From DATBAX01 sp963762965 (GTDB lineage Bacteria; Acidobacteriota; Terriglobia; Terriglobales; Acidobacteriaceae), in NCBI GenBank assembly GCA_963762965.1, contig CAVXME010000001.1, positions 992,001-1,056,000 on the forward strand: a DNA stretch of 64,000 nucleotides, given 5' to 3'. Of the stretch, positions 35,488 through 43,032 are shown piece by piece. Made by a program: the position numbers and the translations under genes. The first letter of the stretch is position 1; every line of letters starts with the position of its first letter. The notes beneath the pieces are model-generated. The model did no database searches. It saw only the letters and a list, made by a program, of their open reading frames with translations, and was not told the DNA's origin.

Positions 35488-35736
35488 CTACAGCCGGAGT
35501 TTTTTCTTCACGGTCTCCCAGGAAATTGTGGCAGGATCTTTCAACGCCTTACGTGCGGCCCGGATGTCTAGCTCATCCTCCAACTTCTCGAGCAACTCTA
35601 AGTCTGCTATGGGCACCACCGCAGCCACCGGCTTCTTCCGCCGATGCACGATGGTCCTTTCCCCGCCATAGGCGGCGCGGTTCACGATTTCCGAGAAGTT
35701 TTGACGAGCGGAGCTGGCGGTTAGTTTTGGGGGCAT
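35488..35736 (-). CDS. Phd/YefM-type antitoxin paired with RelE
   Basis: An 82-residue protein, MPPKLTASSARQNFSEIVNR, then AAYGGERTIVHRRKKPVAAV and VPIADLELLEKLEDELDIRA: a Phd/YefM fold with a C-terminal toxin-binding helix. The ATG at 35736 is preferred to the open frame from 35775. Upstream is a degraded polymerase fragment. Confidence 0.85.
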   Translation of the reverse strand: MPPKLTASSARQNFSEIVNRAAYGGERTIVHRRKKPVAAVVPIADLELLEKLEDELDIRAARKALKDPATISWETVKKKLRL

Positions 35737-35815
35737 GGTAGATAGCAGTATAGAGCAATTGCCCGATTTGTACAATTAAGCTATCCGTACACTTTGTACG
35801 TGGCCAGACGTAAGA

Positions 35816-36004
35816 CAAGACAATCCGATCGTGATCTAGCACGTACAAGTCGTGCCCGCGCCTCCACGATCTGGAGAGCGGGCACATCTGTTTCGCGTCC
35901 TTCACGCCCGTCCCCGTGCGCACCCCGAAAGCTTTGGCCTCGTAACTGGCGGCAATGCAAACCGTGGAATCGGTGGCCATGGGCACCACTCCCACGGCCG
36001 TCCT
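35816..36004 (-). pseudogene. Fragment of a Y-family DNA polymerase (DinB/ImuB-like)
   Basis: On the minus strand the frame reads GVVPMATDSTVCIAASYEAK then AFGVRTGTGVKDAKQMCP and HDLYVLDHDRIV. SYEAKAFGVRTGT with the following region is the highly conserved palm/fingers start of Y-family translesion polymerases. Only about 60 codons remain, with no catalytic N-terminal DxD strand, and the residues between MCP and HDLYV are scrambled. It is a remnant next to the RelE module. Confidence 0.7.
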
Positions 36005-36043
36005 CTTAATTCGGGGTGGAAATATGAGAAGCAAGTGAAGGTA

Positions 36044-36304
36044 ATGGTCAATGAATCGTATACCCCCATGTCTTTGGGAGTCGTCTGCGATGCCGAAATA
36101 AAGGAGATCACCGCTCACGTAGCTACTAACTTGGCAGAAATGCACCTTAATCCGCGTTTCGGATTAGACCATGATAATAAAAAGGTGGGTTTCGCCCATT
36201 TCGAGGGAACTCCCGTTACCCCTGACAGCCCGTTGTTTATTTCTATTTGGTCAGACACTCCATTTACAGTACGGGAAGTAAGGCAAGCCAAAATCAACTT
36301 TTAA
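36044..36304 (+). CDS. Hypothetical protein, 86 residues
   Basis: From the ATG at 36044 (GAAGG four bases upstream): MVNESYTPMSLGVVCDAEIK, EITAHVATNLAEMHLNPRFG, then a segment ending REVRQAKINF. No family is recognised. Composition is balanced and the protein has no membrane segment. The frame extends further upstream over the polymerase fragment, which is unlikely to be coding in this direction. Confidence 0.4.
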   Translation: MVNESYTPMSLGVVCDAEIKEITAHVATNLAEMHLNPRFGLDHDNKKVGFAHFEGTPVTPDSPLFISIWSDTPFTVREVRQAKINF

Positions 36305-36342
36305 GCCGCAACGGATTTGGTGAGTTCCTTGTACTCGAGGTG

Positions 36343-36540
36343 TCAGCGCGTAACAAGTTCGGCAGGATGTTGCTTGGTTTCTCGCGGCGGGAAGAGCGGC
36401 TGTTGTCTTGGATCGGCAGCGACTTGCCGTTCCGCGTTTCGCTCTCTGCGGCCCTGGATGAGACCGTAGCATGCCAATCCGAATCCGACGGCTACGACCG
36501 TGAGCAACTGCAAGGCCTGGGTCATCAAGGGTTGGGTCAT
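36343..36540 (-). CDS. Small membrane protein, 65 residues
   Basis: One N-terminal membrane helix (LQLLTVVAVGFGLACYGLIQ) followed by a basic, Gln/Pro-rich tail. Its ATG overlaps the stop of the upstream small membrane protein gene (ATGA at 36537-36540), so the two are translated as a pair. Family not recognised. Confidence 0.5.
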   Translation of the reverse strand: MTQPLMTQALQLLTVVAVGFGLACYGLIQGRRERNAERQVAADPRQQPLFPPRETKQHPAELVTR

Positions 36541-36731
36541 TGGCGTCTCCTCTCTACTTGGATGCCAAACACGAGAAATGCGATTCCCACAAAAAGGGTC
36601 AGGACAAGCGTAATCCAGCTCGCGTTACTACGTTCAAAAATAACGTATAAGGGTGCAAACACCAGCACTAAGGTACCGGCTTCCCTCAGGGCTTCGCCGA
36701 CCATCTCGTCTGTGTATTTCTTATCCGACAA
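36537..36731 (-). CDS. Small membrane protein, 64 residues
   Basis: Two predicted membrane helices (EAGTLVLVFAPLYVIFE and WITLVLTLFVGIAFLVFGIQ) after a charged N-terminus MSDKKYTDEMVGEAL. Overlaps the next gene by four bases. The pair resembles paired small membrane proteins seen in many genomes; no function can be assigned. Confidence 0.55.
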   Translation of the reverse strand: MSDKKYTDEMVGEALREAGTLVLVFAPLYVIFERSNASWITLVLTLFVGIAFLVFGIQVERRRQ

Positions 36732-36845
36732 CCGCCATCCTCTGGGGGAAGAGTAGCGGACAACCTGATTGTGCCACAGTCGCTTGTTATCGGTATAGAC
36801 CTAAAGTGTTAACCGCTTGGTGTTACCCCACAAACCATATCACCA

Positions 36846-37595
36846 TCACCTGCGGCTGTTGAGCTTCGACAACAGACGCAAAATTTCCAGGTAGAGCCAG
36901 ATCAGCGTGACCATCAGGCCGAAGGCTCCGTACCATTCCATGTATTTGGGAGCACCGGCGTTGACGCCGCTTTCGATGAAATCGAAATCGAGGACAAGGT
37001 TCAGGGCAGCGACAATGACCACGATCACGCTGAATCCGATGCCGAGCAGGCCGGAACCATTGATGGCGGCGAAGCGGACGCCGAAAAATCCGAGGACAAA
37101 CTGGGCCAGATAGAAGACGGCAATCCCTCCGGTTGCGGCCACCACGCCGAGCTTGAACTTTTCGGTCACCTTGATCACGCCGGAGCGGTAGGCCAGCAGC
37201 AGAATGAACAGCGTCCCAAAAGTCAGGCCCACCGCCTGAATTGCGATTCCGGGACGGCGCAGCTCGAACATTGCGGAAATGCCACCCAGCGCCAGCCCTT
37301 CCAGTAGGGCATAAATCGGCGCCGTGATGGGAGACCATTCTTTTTTGAAGATGGTCACCAGGGCGATAATGAACCCACCGATCGCGCCAATCGCCACCAA
37401 CGGCAGCACCGTATCGTTGCTGGGATTGTGAAAAAACTGGCTCCAGCTCCAGATCGCGGTCGCCATCGTGCACACCAGCAGAATGCCGGTCTTGTTGACC
37501 GTCCCCGGCAAGGTCATGGCTTCGCCAGAGGCGGCATGCTCCACCTGAAAGCTATTTATGTTCAAAGCTGGATTCGAGGTCTTGATCAGGGCCAT
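36846..37595 (-). CDS. Bax inhibitor-1/YccA family membrane protein
   Basis: A 249-residue protein of the Bax1-I/YccA type (the longer bacterial subgroup). The N-terminal cytosolic part includes SNPALNINSF and MTLPGTVNKTGILL, followed by seven membrane helices and the conserved ALLEGLALGGISAMFE motif. The C-terminal EWYGAFGLMVTLIWLYLEIL motif is typical. Family members are pH-gated calcium channels or interact with FtsH; the role here is not known. Monocistronic, divergent from yceH. Confidence 0.9.
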   Translation of the reverse strand: MALIKTSNPALNINSFQVEHAASGEAMTLPGTVNKTGILLVCTMATAIWSWSQFFHNPSNDTVLPLVAIGAIGGFIIALVTIFKKEWSPITAPIYALLEGLALGGISAMFELRRPGIAIQAVGLTFGTLFILLLAYRSGVIKVTEKFKLGVVAATGGIAVFYLAQFVLGFFGVRFAAINGSGLLGIGFSVIVVIVAALNLVLDFDFIESGVNAGAPKYMEWYGAFGLMVTLIWLYLEILRLLSKLNSRR

Positions 37596-37673
37596 CGATT
37601 TCTCCTTCGCGGTTATTCTCGATTATAGTTCGGCGATGTCTTTACGCCGCTATCGTACAATTCGACCGTGAAC

Positions 37674-38339
37674 ATGGTTCTGAACGAAGTTGAAACCCGG
37701 GTGCTCGGTTCGCTGATGGAAAAAGACGCGACCACGCCGGATTACTATCCGTTGTCGTTGAACGCGCTGGTCAACGCCTGCAATCAGAAGAACAATCGCG
37801 ATCCAGTGATGTCGCTCGACGAAACCGCGGTGCGGGAAGCCCTCGATTCCCTTCAGCAAAAACGGCTCGCCGGCCCCGCTCGTGGCGCCGATAGCCGCGT
37901 CACCAAGTATGAACACCGCGCCCAGGAAGTCTTTAACTTTACTCGCGGCGAGAGCGCGATCTTGTGCGTGTTGTTGCTGCGAGGCCCGCAGACTCCCGGC
38001 GAACTGCGCGGCCGCACCGAACGCATCCATCGTTTTGAACATCTTGATGAAGTGTTGTCGGCCATGCAGCGCCTGATGCAGCGCGAGCCACCGCTGGCCA
38101 GAGTCCTCCCCCGCCAGCCCGGCACCAAAGAATCCCGCTACATGCATCTGCTGTCAGGAGATATCGAGGATGCAGGAGAACTTGGCAGTAGTGTGGCGCG
38201 GGCGCCCTCGCCCGCGACGGCCAGCAGCGCTGCAGATGTTTCTCGGATCACAAGGCTAGAAGAAGAGGTGGTTGAGCTTCGCAAAGAAGTTTCTGACTTG
38301 AAGCAGCAGATGGAAAGCTTTCGCAAGCAGTTCGAATAG
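37674..38339 (+). CDS. YceH family protein (DUF480) with repeat-derived insert
   Basis: About 221 residues. Two winged-helix modules: LNEVETRVLGSLMEKDATTP, YPLSLNALVNACNQKNNRDP, VMSLDETAVREALDSLQQKR, and FNFTRGESAILCVLLLRGPQ, TPGELRGRTERIHRF. The C-terminus is a coiled coil (RITRLEEEVVELRKEVSDLK). Between them VARAPSPATASS translates a GC hairpin repeat (38189-38218). YceH is a conserved DUF of unknown function. A GTG at 37668 is an alternative start. Confidence 0.9.
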   Translation: MVLNEVETRVLGSLMEKDATTPDYYPLSLNALVNACNQKNNRDPVMSLDETAVREALDSLQQKRLAGPARGADSRVTKYEHRAQEVFNFTRGESAILCVLLLRGPQTPGELRGRTERIHRFEHLDEVLSAMQRLMQREPPLARVLPRQPGTKESRYMHLLSGDIEDAGELGSSVARAPSPATASSAADVSRITRLEEEVVELRKEVSDLKQQMESFRKQFE

Positions 38340-38344
38340 GATGG

Positions 38345-38424
38345 CGCCGTGGAAGAGCGGCGCTTTTAGCGCCGCGTTATCAGCAAGGATGCTTTACGCG
38401 GCGCTAAAAGCGCCGCTCTTCCAC
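38345..38424. repeat. Large perfect inverted repeat between yceH and the MFS gene
   Basis: GTGGAAGAGCGGCGCTTTTA with GCGCCGCG on one arm and its exact complement on the other, 28 bp each, around a 20-base spacer. The TAA stop of the MFS gene lies in the spacer, so one arm encodes its last residues (PWKSGAFSAA). It could end both convergent transcripts. Confidence 0.85.
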
Positions 38425-39669
38425 GGTACCTGCTTGACCGGCCCCACAACGAACACCCAGGTCAGCGCGCCCATCCCCGCAATGCCTGCCGTAATCACAA
38501 ACGGCCAGAAGAACTCTCCCGTGTGATCGACAACAAAGCCGGTCAGTGCTGGAGCAATGATTCCGGCCACATTTCCAAAGCAGTTCTGAAATCCGGTCCA
38601 GCGGCCGGCAGGCTTGGGGCCCAGCCAGGGTCTGCGTGATCGCCCACATGTTTGACGATGCGGCACCGAAAGATGCGGTCGCCAGGACCAGCATGGCAAT
38701 GGACAAGACGGGGCCAGCCACCACGCAGGCGGCAAGAAAAACGCTCGCGCAAGTCATTCCCACGCCCATAAAAGTCTTGCGAACTTTTGTGGGAGTGGCG
38801 CCAGATGTGATCCATCGGTCCGAAAGCCAGCCACAAAGTATGGCGGCCACCGCCGCCGATAGATACGACACACCCGCAACCCAAGCCATTTTATCCATCG
38901 AGAAATGACGCTCGCGTACGAGATAAAAGGGCAGCCAGGTAATCAGGAAGTAGGACAAATAATTTACGCAGAAGAGACCGGCGCAAGTGCCCCAAGCCGA
39001 GCGTTGTTCCAAAATTTCGAGGAGGCTCGGACTTGACGCCGAAAGCGTTGATGTCGAGGGCCCAGTCTCCGGGCTTTGGCCGCTGGGCATCCAGCGAAAC
39101 CATGGCACGAGCCAGAGCAGACTTCCCAGCCCTAGGGCCACGAAGAACGAACGCCACCCGTAGCGGGCCATCAGCATTCCGCCGAGAAACATCCCGAATC
39201 CGGGCCCGCAAGTGTTTCCCGCGACGATGATCGAATTGGCGAAGCCCCGATGCTCTTCCGGAAAATACCACGCCAGTATTTTCGAATATGAAGGATAAGC
39301 GACCGACTCGCCGATGCCCAATACGAGCCGCACCACCAGCAGAAGGGCGAAGCCATGCATCGCTCCGGTAGCCGCGGTCGCGGTCGACCAAAGAAAAAAT
39401 CCGGCGGCCATCACCCAGCCGACTTCGAAGCGATCCACCAGCCATCCGGAGACAAGCTGGAAGCTGGCGTAAGTCCAGAAGAAAGACGAGAGGAGAATTC
39501 CCAGTTGTGATGCTGAAAGTCCAAGCTCATCTTTCAACAACGGCGCAGCAATCGACAGGTTGCCTCGATCGATGTAATTAATGAAAACGGAAATCGCCAG
39601 CAGCGCCAGAACGCGTGTGAGCGTGAATGAAAGCCGCGTGCGATTCGAGGATGTGGGATCGGCGAGCAA
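38394..39669 (-). CDS. MFS transporter, ACS (anion:cation symporter) family (frame broken near 38616)
   Basis: A 12-helix transporter. VFINYIDRGNLSIAAPLLKD, GWLVDRFEVGWVMAAGFFLW and GESVAYPSYSKILAWYFPEE (the EHRGFANS loop follows) mark the ACS family that takes up hexuronates, galactonate, glucarate and related organic anions. The last two helices lie one frame over (KPAGRWTGFQNCFGNVAGII, HTGEFFWPFVITAGIAGMGA). One surplus base in the GGGG at 38616-38619 explains the break. The start is TTG at 39669. It is next to an HpcH/HpaI aldolase, consistent with sugar-acid use; that link is inference. Confidence 0.85.
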
Positions 39670-39738
39670 AGCCCGGTTATTCTCTGCGCCTGCGGGAATG
39701 ATTGCAAGGCCCCTAAAAATGAAAGAGTAGATAAGACG

Positions 39739-39804
39739 ATAGGGGTGCTTCGACTTCGGGAGAGCGGTCTTTGACCGCTCTCCCTCCGCTCAGCATGACA
39801 ATGG
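39739..39804 (-). repeat. Dispersed hairpin repeat, copy 10 (arm type TGCT/AGCA, inverted)
   Basis: Core GGAGAGCGGTC/GACCGCTCTCC with an AAA-type loop; arms carry the paired G/C change seen in copies 8 and 11. Between the MFS and aldolase genes. Confidence 0.88.
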
Positions 39805-39916
39805 AGCTTATTTCTCTTCCATGAGCACATGTCCCCGGGTCATCCTCTCGCTGGCACCAGGTATCGTTATCCGGGTACACTAGGACGCTTTCATTATTTC
39901 CGAGGAGGAATTTTTT

Positions 39917-40762
39917 ATGTCCGAAGCCGCACAGAGTGGCGCCGACTTCAAGAAAGAACTGCGAGCGGGCAATCCGAAGATGGGATTGTTTCTGAACGCG
40001 CATAGCCCCACGGTCGCCGAGCAGCTGGCCCACAGTGGTTACGACTGGTTGCTGGTGGATACGCAACACGGCCCCATGGGCTACGAAAAACTCTCAGCCA
40101 TGCTGAGCGGCATATCGAACGGCGGGGCCAAGTCCCTGGTCCGCGTGGGCGGATACGACGATCGTCCCGGCATTCAGCAGGCCCTCGATCTCGGCGCCGA
40201 CGGCGTTCTCGTCCCTTACATCAACACCGCTGAAGAGGCGCGACAGGCCGTGAGCTGCACCAAATATCCAACCGCCGGAACGCGTTCGGTTTATTTCCCG
40301 CAGCGCAGCATGAATAAAGCCGGGTTGCTCGGCTACGCCGGCAACTTCAACAACAACGGCATCATTGCGCTACAAGTCGAGACGGCTTCGTGCATCGAGA
40401 ATATTGTGGAGATCGCGGCAGTGCCGGGCGTGGACATTCTTTTCCTCGGCCAGAACGATCTCTGCATGTCGATGGGACTGTTCGAGAAGTACAAGTTTCC
40501 CGACATGTACACCTCCCCTGAACTCGGCGCGGCCACGCAAAAGCTGATCGACAACGCGCGCAAGAACAGCGTCATTCTCGGGCTGTTTCTGTTCGGCACC
40601 GCCCGCGTCGGCGAATTCCTCGAAAAGGGATTCACTTTCATCAGCGTCGGCAACGACCTGCACCACGTGCTGACGCAAACCGGCGCCTACGTCAATGACC
40701 TGGAAAGCATCGCGAAAGCCAAGGGCAAGAGCTGGAAGCGGAGACCGACGGCGCTGTTCTAG
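39917..40762 (+). CDS. HpcH/HpaI family aldolase
   Basis: A 281-residue class II aldolase. Motifs are GYDWLLVDTQHGPMGYE (catalytic His region), RVGGYDDRPGIQQALDLGAD, GVLVPYINTAEEA, ALQVETASCIENI (metal Glu) and DILFLGQNDLCMSMG (metal Asp). The enzyme cleaves 2-keto-3-deoxy or 4-hydroxy-2-oxo acids to pyruvate and an aldehyde. A strong GAGGAGG ribosome-binding site precedes the ATG. An ACS-type MFS gene is divergent from it, which suggests aldarate or similar catabolism, but the substrate is open. Confidence 0.88.
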   Translation: MSEAAQSGADFKKELRAGNPKMGLFLNAHSPTVAEQLAHSGYDWLLVDTQHGPMGYEKLSAMLSGISNGGAKSLVRVGGYDDRPGIQQALDLGADGVLVPYINTAEEARQAVSCTKYPTAGTRSVYFPQRSMNKAGLLGYAGNFNNNGIIALQVETASCIENIVEIAAVPGVDILFLGQNDLCMSMGLFEKYKFPDMYTSPELGAATQKLIDNARKNSVILGLFLFGTARVGEFLEKGFTFISVGNDLHHVLTQTGAYVNDLESIAKAKGKSWKRRPTALF

Positions 40763-40786
40763 AGGGAAGATAGAGAGTGCGCAGAG

Positions 40787-40853
40787 GGCAGGGGTGCTTC
40801 GACTTCGAGTGAGTGGTCTTTGACCGCTCACTCTCCGCTCAGCATGACAAGGG
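40787..40853 (-). repeat. Dispersed hairpin repeat, copy 11 (arm type TGCT/AGCA, inverted)
   Basis: Core GAGTGAGTGGTC/GACCGCTCACTC (one G-T type mismatch), arms as copy 10. Near-identical to copy 10 in arms but with a different stem sequence. Confidence 0.88.
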
Positions 40854-40899
40854 CTTTATGTTTGTTTGCAAAATCCGTTGCAGCAATATTCTTCCAATG

Positions 40900-40967
40900 C
40901 TTGTCATCCTGAGCGCAGGAGACACTTCGCGAATGCAAAGCGGCGCCGGAGTCGAAGGACCTCTACT
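40900..40967 (+). repeat. Dispersed hairpin repeat, copy 12 (arm type TCCT/AGGA)
   Basis: Arms TGTCATCCTGAGCGCAG and GGAGTCGAAGGACC; the core stem (CTTCGC..GCGAAT) is decayed compared with the others. It ends at the 3' end of the SulP gene. Confidence 0.75.
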
Positions 40968-40969
40968 TC

Positions 40970-42670
40970 TTATATGCCGACTCCAACCTTCGCCTTGTTT
41001 GTCCTGAACACAACATCCGCCCGGGCCAAGGCCGTCTCGACGTTCTCGCAAATATTTTCCCGACCAACCACTTCCGCGAACTCGCCTTGATGAATCATCT
41101 CCGCTGGCTGCTCGCGAGCTCCGCAGAGGATCAAAGTGCGTCCGGTGGCGTGCAGTTTTTTGGCGACTTCTTCCAAAGCGAAAAGGCCGGTGGCGTCGAT
41201 GGCTGTCATATTTCGCAGGCGGATCAGAACAATGGGCGGCAGCGTCTGCATATTTTCTGTGATGGCGGCGATCTTGTCCGTGGCACCGAACAGAAACGGG
41301 CCATGGATACGAAAGATAGTCGTATAGCCGGGGATCTCCCTGCCTTGCAAACTGTGGACGCGTCCATCTTCCACGTAATCATCGGTGACTTGCGACACGG
41401 TTGTGGTATCGGAAACGCGAGCAATGAATAACAGCGATGCCAGGATCATTCCGGCCTCGACGGCTACCGTAAGGTCGGCAAAGACGGTCAGCGCGAAGGT
41501 TACGAACCATACGCTGATATCGGTTTTGGTCAGCTTCAGTAGTTGCGGGATTTCGCGCCACTCACCCATGTTGTAGGAGACGATCATCAGAATCCCGGCC
41601 AACGCCGCCATGGGGATGTAGCTGGCCAGGGGCGCGGCAAACAGCAGGATGCACAAAAGCGTCAGGGCGTGGATCATGCCCGCGACCGGTGACTGCGCGC
41701 CCGCGCGAATGTTGGTGGCGGTGCGCGCGATGGCTCCGGTGGCCGGCAGGCCACCGAAAATGGGCGAGACCATGTTGGCCACGCCCTGTCCGATGAGCTC
41801 GACGTTGGGATTATGCCGGTCGTTGCTCATGCGATCGGAAACTACCGCCGACATCAAAGACTCAATCGCACCCAGCATGGCCACGGTGAACGCCGGCCCC
41901 AGCAGCCCATGAATCAAGCTGGCATGCCAGTGCGGCAGGACCATATGCGGCAAGCCACTGGGGATTCCGCCAAAACGTGTGCCGATGGTCTCAACCGGCA
42001 GCTTGAGCAAAAACGCTGCGATGGTCGCGCCCAGCATGGCTACGATTGGCCCGGGAATGCGGTTGGAAAGCGCTCGACATCCCAGCATCACAGCGACGGT
42101 TGTCGCTGCCAGCAGCGTAGCTTTGGGTGACCACGTAGGAGCTGCCGCGACCAGCGCTTTTACGCGCAACCAGAATTCGCCTGGAACTTTGTCGAGATGC
42201 AATCCGAAAAAGTCTTTGACTTGGGTGCTGGCAATCAGCACCGCAATGCCGTTGGTGAATCCAATGACCACCGGCCGCGGAATGAATTTCACTGCCGATC
42301 CCATTCCCGTAACCCCGAGAACGACCAGCAGAATTCCCGCCATCACCGTGCACATGTAAAGTCCATCGACGCCATGCACCGCAACGATGCCGGCGACCAC
42401 CACCACGAATGCGCCGGTCGGCCCGCCGATCTGCGTCTTTGATCCACCTAGCGCCGAGATCAGGAACCCGGTCACCATCGCGCAGTAGATCCCGGCTTGC
42501 GGCGTCAGCCCGGACGCGATGGAGAATGCCATGGCCAGCGGCAGGGCGACCAATCCCACAGTAATCCCGGCGATAACATCTTTCAGAAATTTATTGGGTG
42601 TGTAATCCCGCAGGCAGAGAACGGACTTGGGCAGCCAGCGGGCATCGATGCGTAGAGAAATAAGGGGCAA
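40970..42670 (-). CDS. SulP family inorganic anion transporter with STAS domain
   Basis: A SulP/SLC26 transporter of about 566 residues. DYTPNKFLKDVIAGITVGLV, ALPLAMAFSIASGLTPQAGI (the P-type signature) and FGGLPATGAIARTATNIRAG are conserved core motifs; 10-12 helices follow. A C-terminal STAS domain spans about the last 110 residues (NMTAIDATGLFALEEVAKKL). It carries sulfate, bicarbonate or a related anion. The open frame runs to 42970, but its first 100 residues translate a hairpin repeat (42713-42796) and are not transporter-like. A TTG at 42670 is a plausible start; the exact start is uncertain. Confidence 0.85.
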   Translation of the reverse strand: MPLISLRIDARWLPKSVLCLRDYTPNKFLKDVIAGITVGLVALPLAMAFSIASGLTPQAGIYCAMVTGFLISALGGSKTQIGGPTGAFVVVVAGIVAVHGVDGLYMCTVMAGILLVVLGVTGMGSAVKFIPRPVVIGFTNGIAVLIASTQVKDFFGLHLDKVPGEFWLRVKALVAAAPTWSPKATLLAATTVAVMLGCRALSNRIPGPIVAMLGATIAAFLLKLPVETIGTRFGGIPSGLPHMVLPHWHASLIHGLLGPAFTVAMLGAIESLMSAVVSDRMSNDRHNPNVELIGQGVANMVSPIFGGLPATGAIARTATNIRAGAQSPVAGMIHALTLLCILLFAAPLASYIPMAALAGILMIVSYNMGEWREIPQLLKLTKTDISVWFVTFALTVFADLTVAVEAGMILASLLFIARVSDTTTVSQVTDDYVEDGRVHSLQGREIPGYTTIFRIHGPFLFGATDKIAAITENMQTLPPIVLIRLRNMTAIDATGLFALEEVAKKLHATGRTLILCGAREQPAEMIHQGEFAEVVGRENICENVETALARADVVFRTNKAKVGVGI

Positions 42671-42712
42671 GATTATCGTGATTATGACAGCAGCGGCGGA
42701 GCGGGGGAATGC

Positions 42713-42796
42713 TGTCGTAGAGACGTAGCTTGCTACGTCTCTTTGGCGATGGTCTGGGTGGCGTAGGCAAGACGTGGCAAGCCACGTCTCTACAGC
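42713..42796. repeat. Paired palindromes with GAGACGTRGC units
   Basis: GTAGAGACGTAGCTTGCTACGTCTC and a second palindrome AGACGTGGCAAGCCACGTCT (42773-42793), about 35 bases apart. They share the GAGACGT outer part but differ in the inner pairs, again with compensation. Upstream of the SulP gene. Confidence 0.7.
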
Positions 42797-43032
42797 GGCC
42801 CCACCAAGCCCCAACCACGACAAATCCACAGCCAGCCGATGTTCATTTGTCACTGACAATGCCATATAAAGACCGTGGAATCTGGCGTAATGGGTGTACA
42901 ATCCCTCCACCTTGTAATCCCAATAAAAACGACGCTCCCGGGCAAGCCGCGCAGAACGCCAGTTCTCCAATCGCTTGTCATGGTTCTCGTGCGGTGCAGT
43001 AAGAACGCGGAAGAGACTCGAAAAGGGGCGTC

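Noticed and set aside
42671..42970. N-terminal extension of the SulP transporter up to 42970
   Set aside because: These codons translate paired palindromic repeats and lack the SulP N-terminal features.
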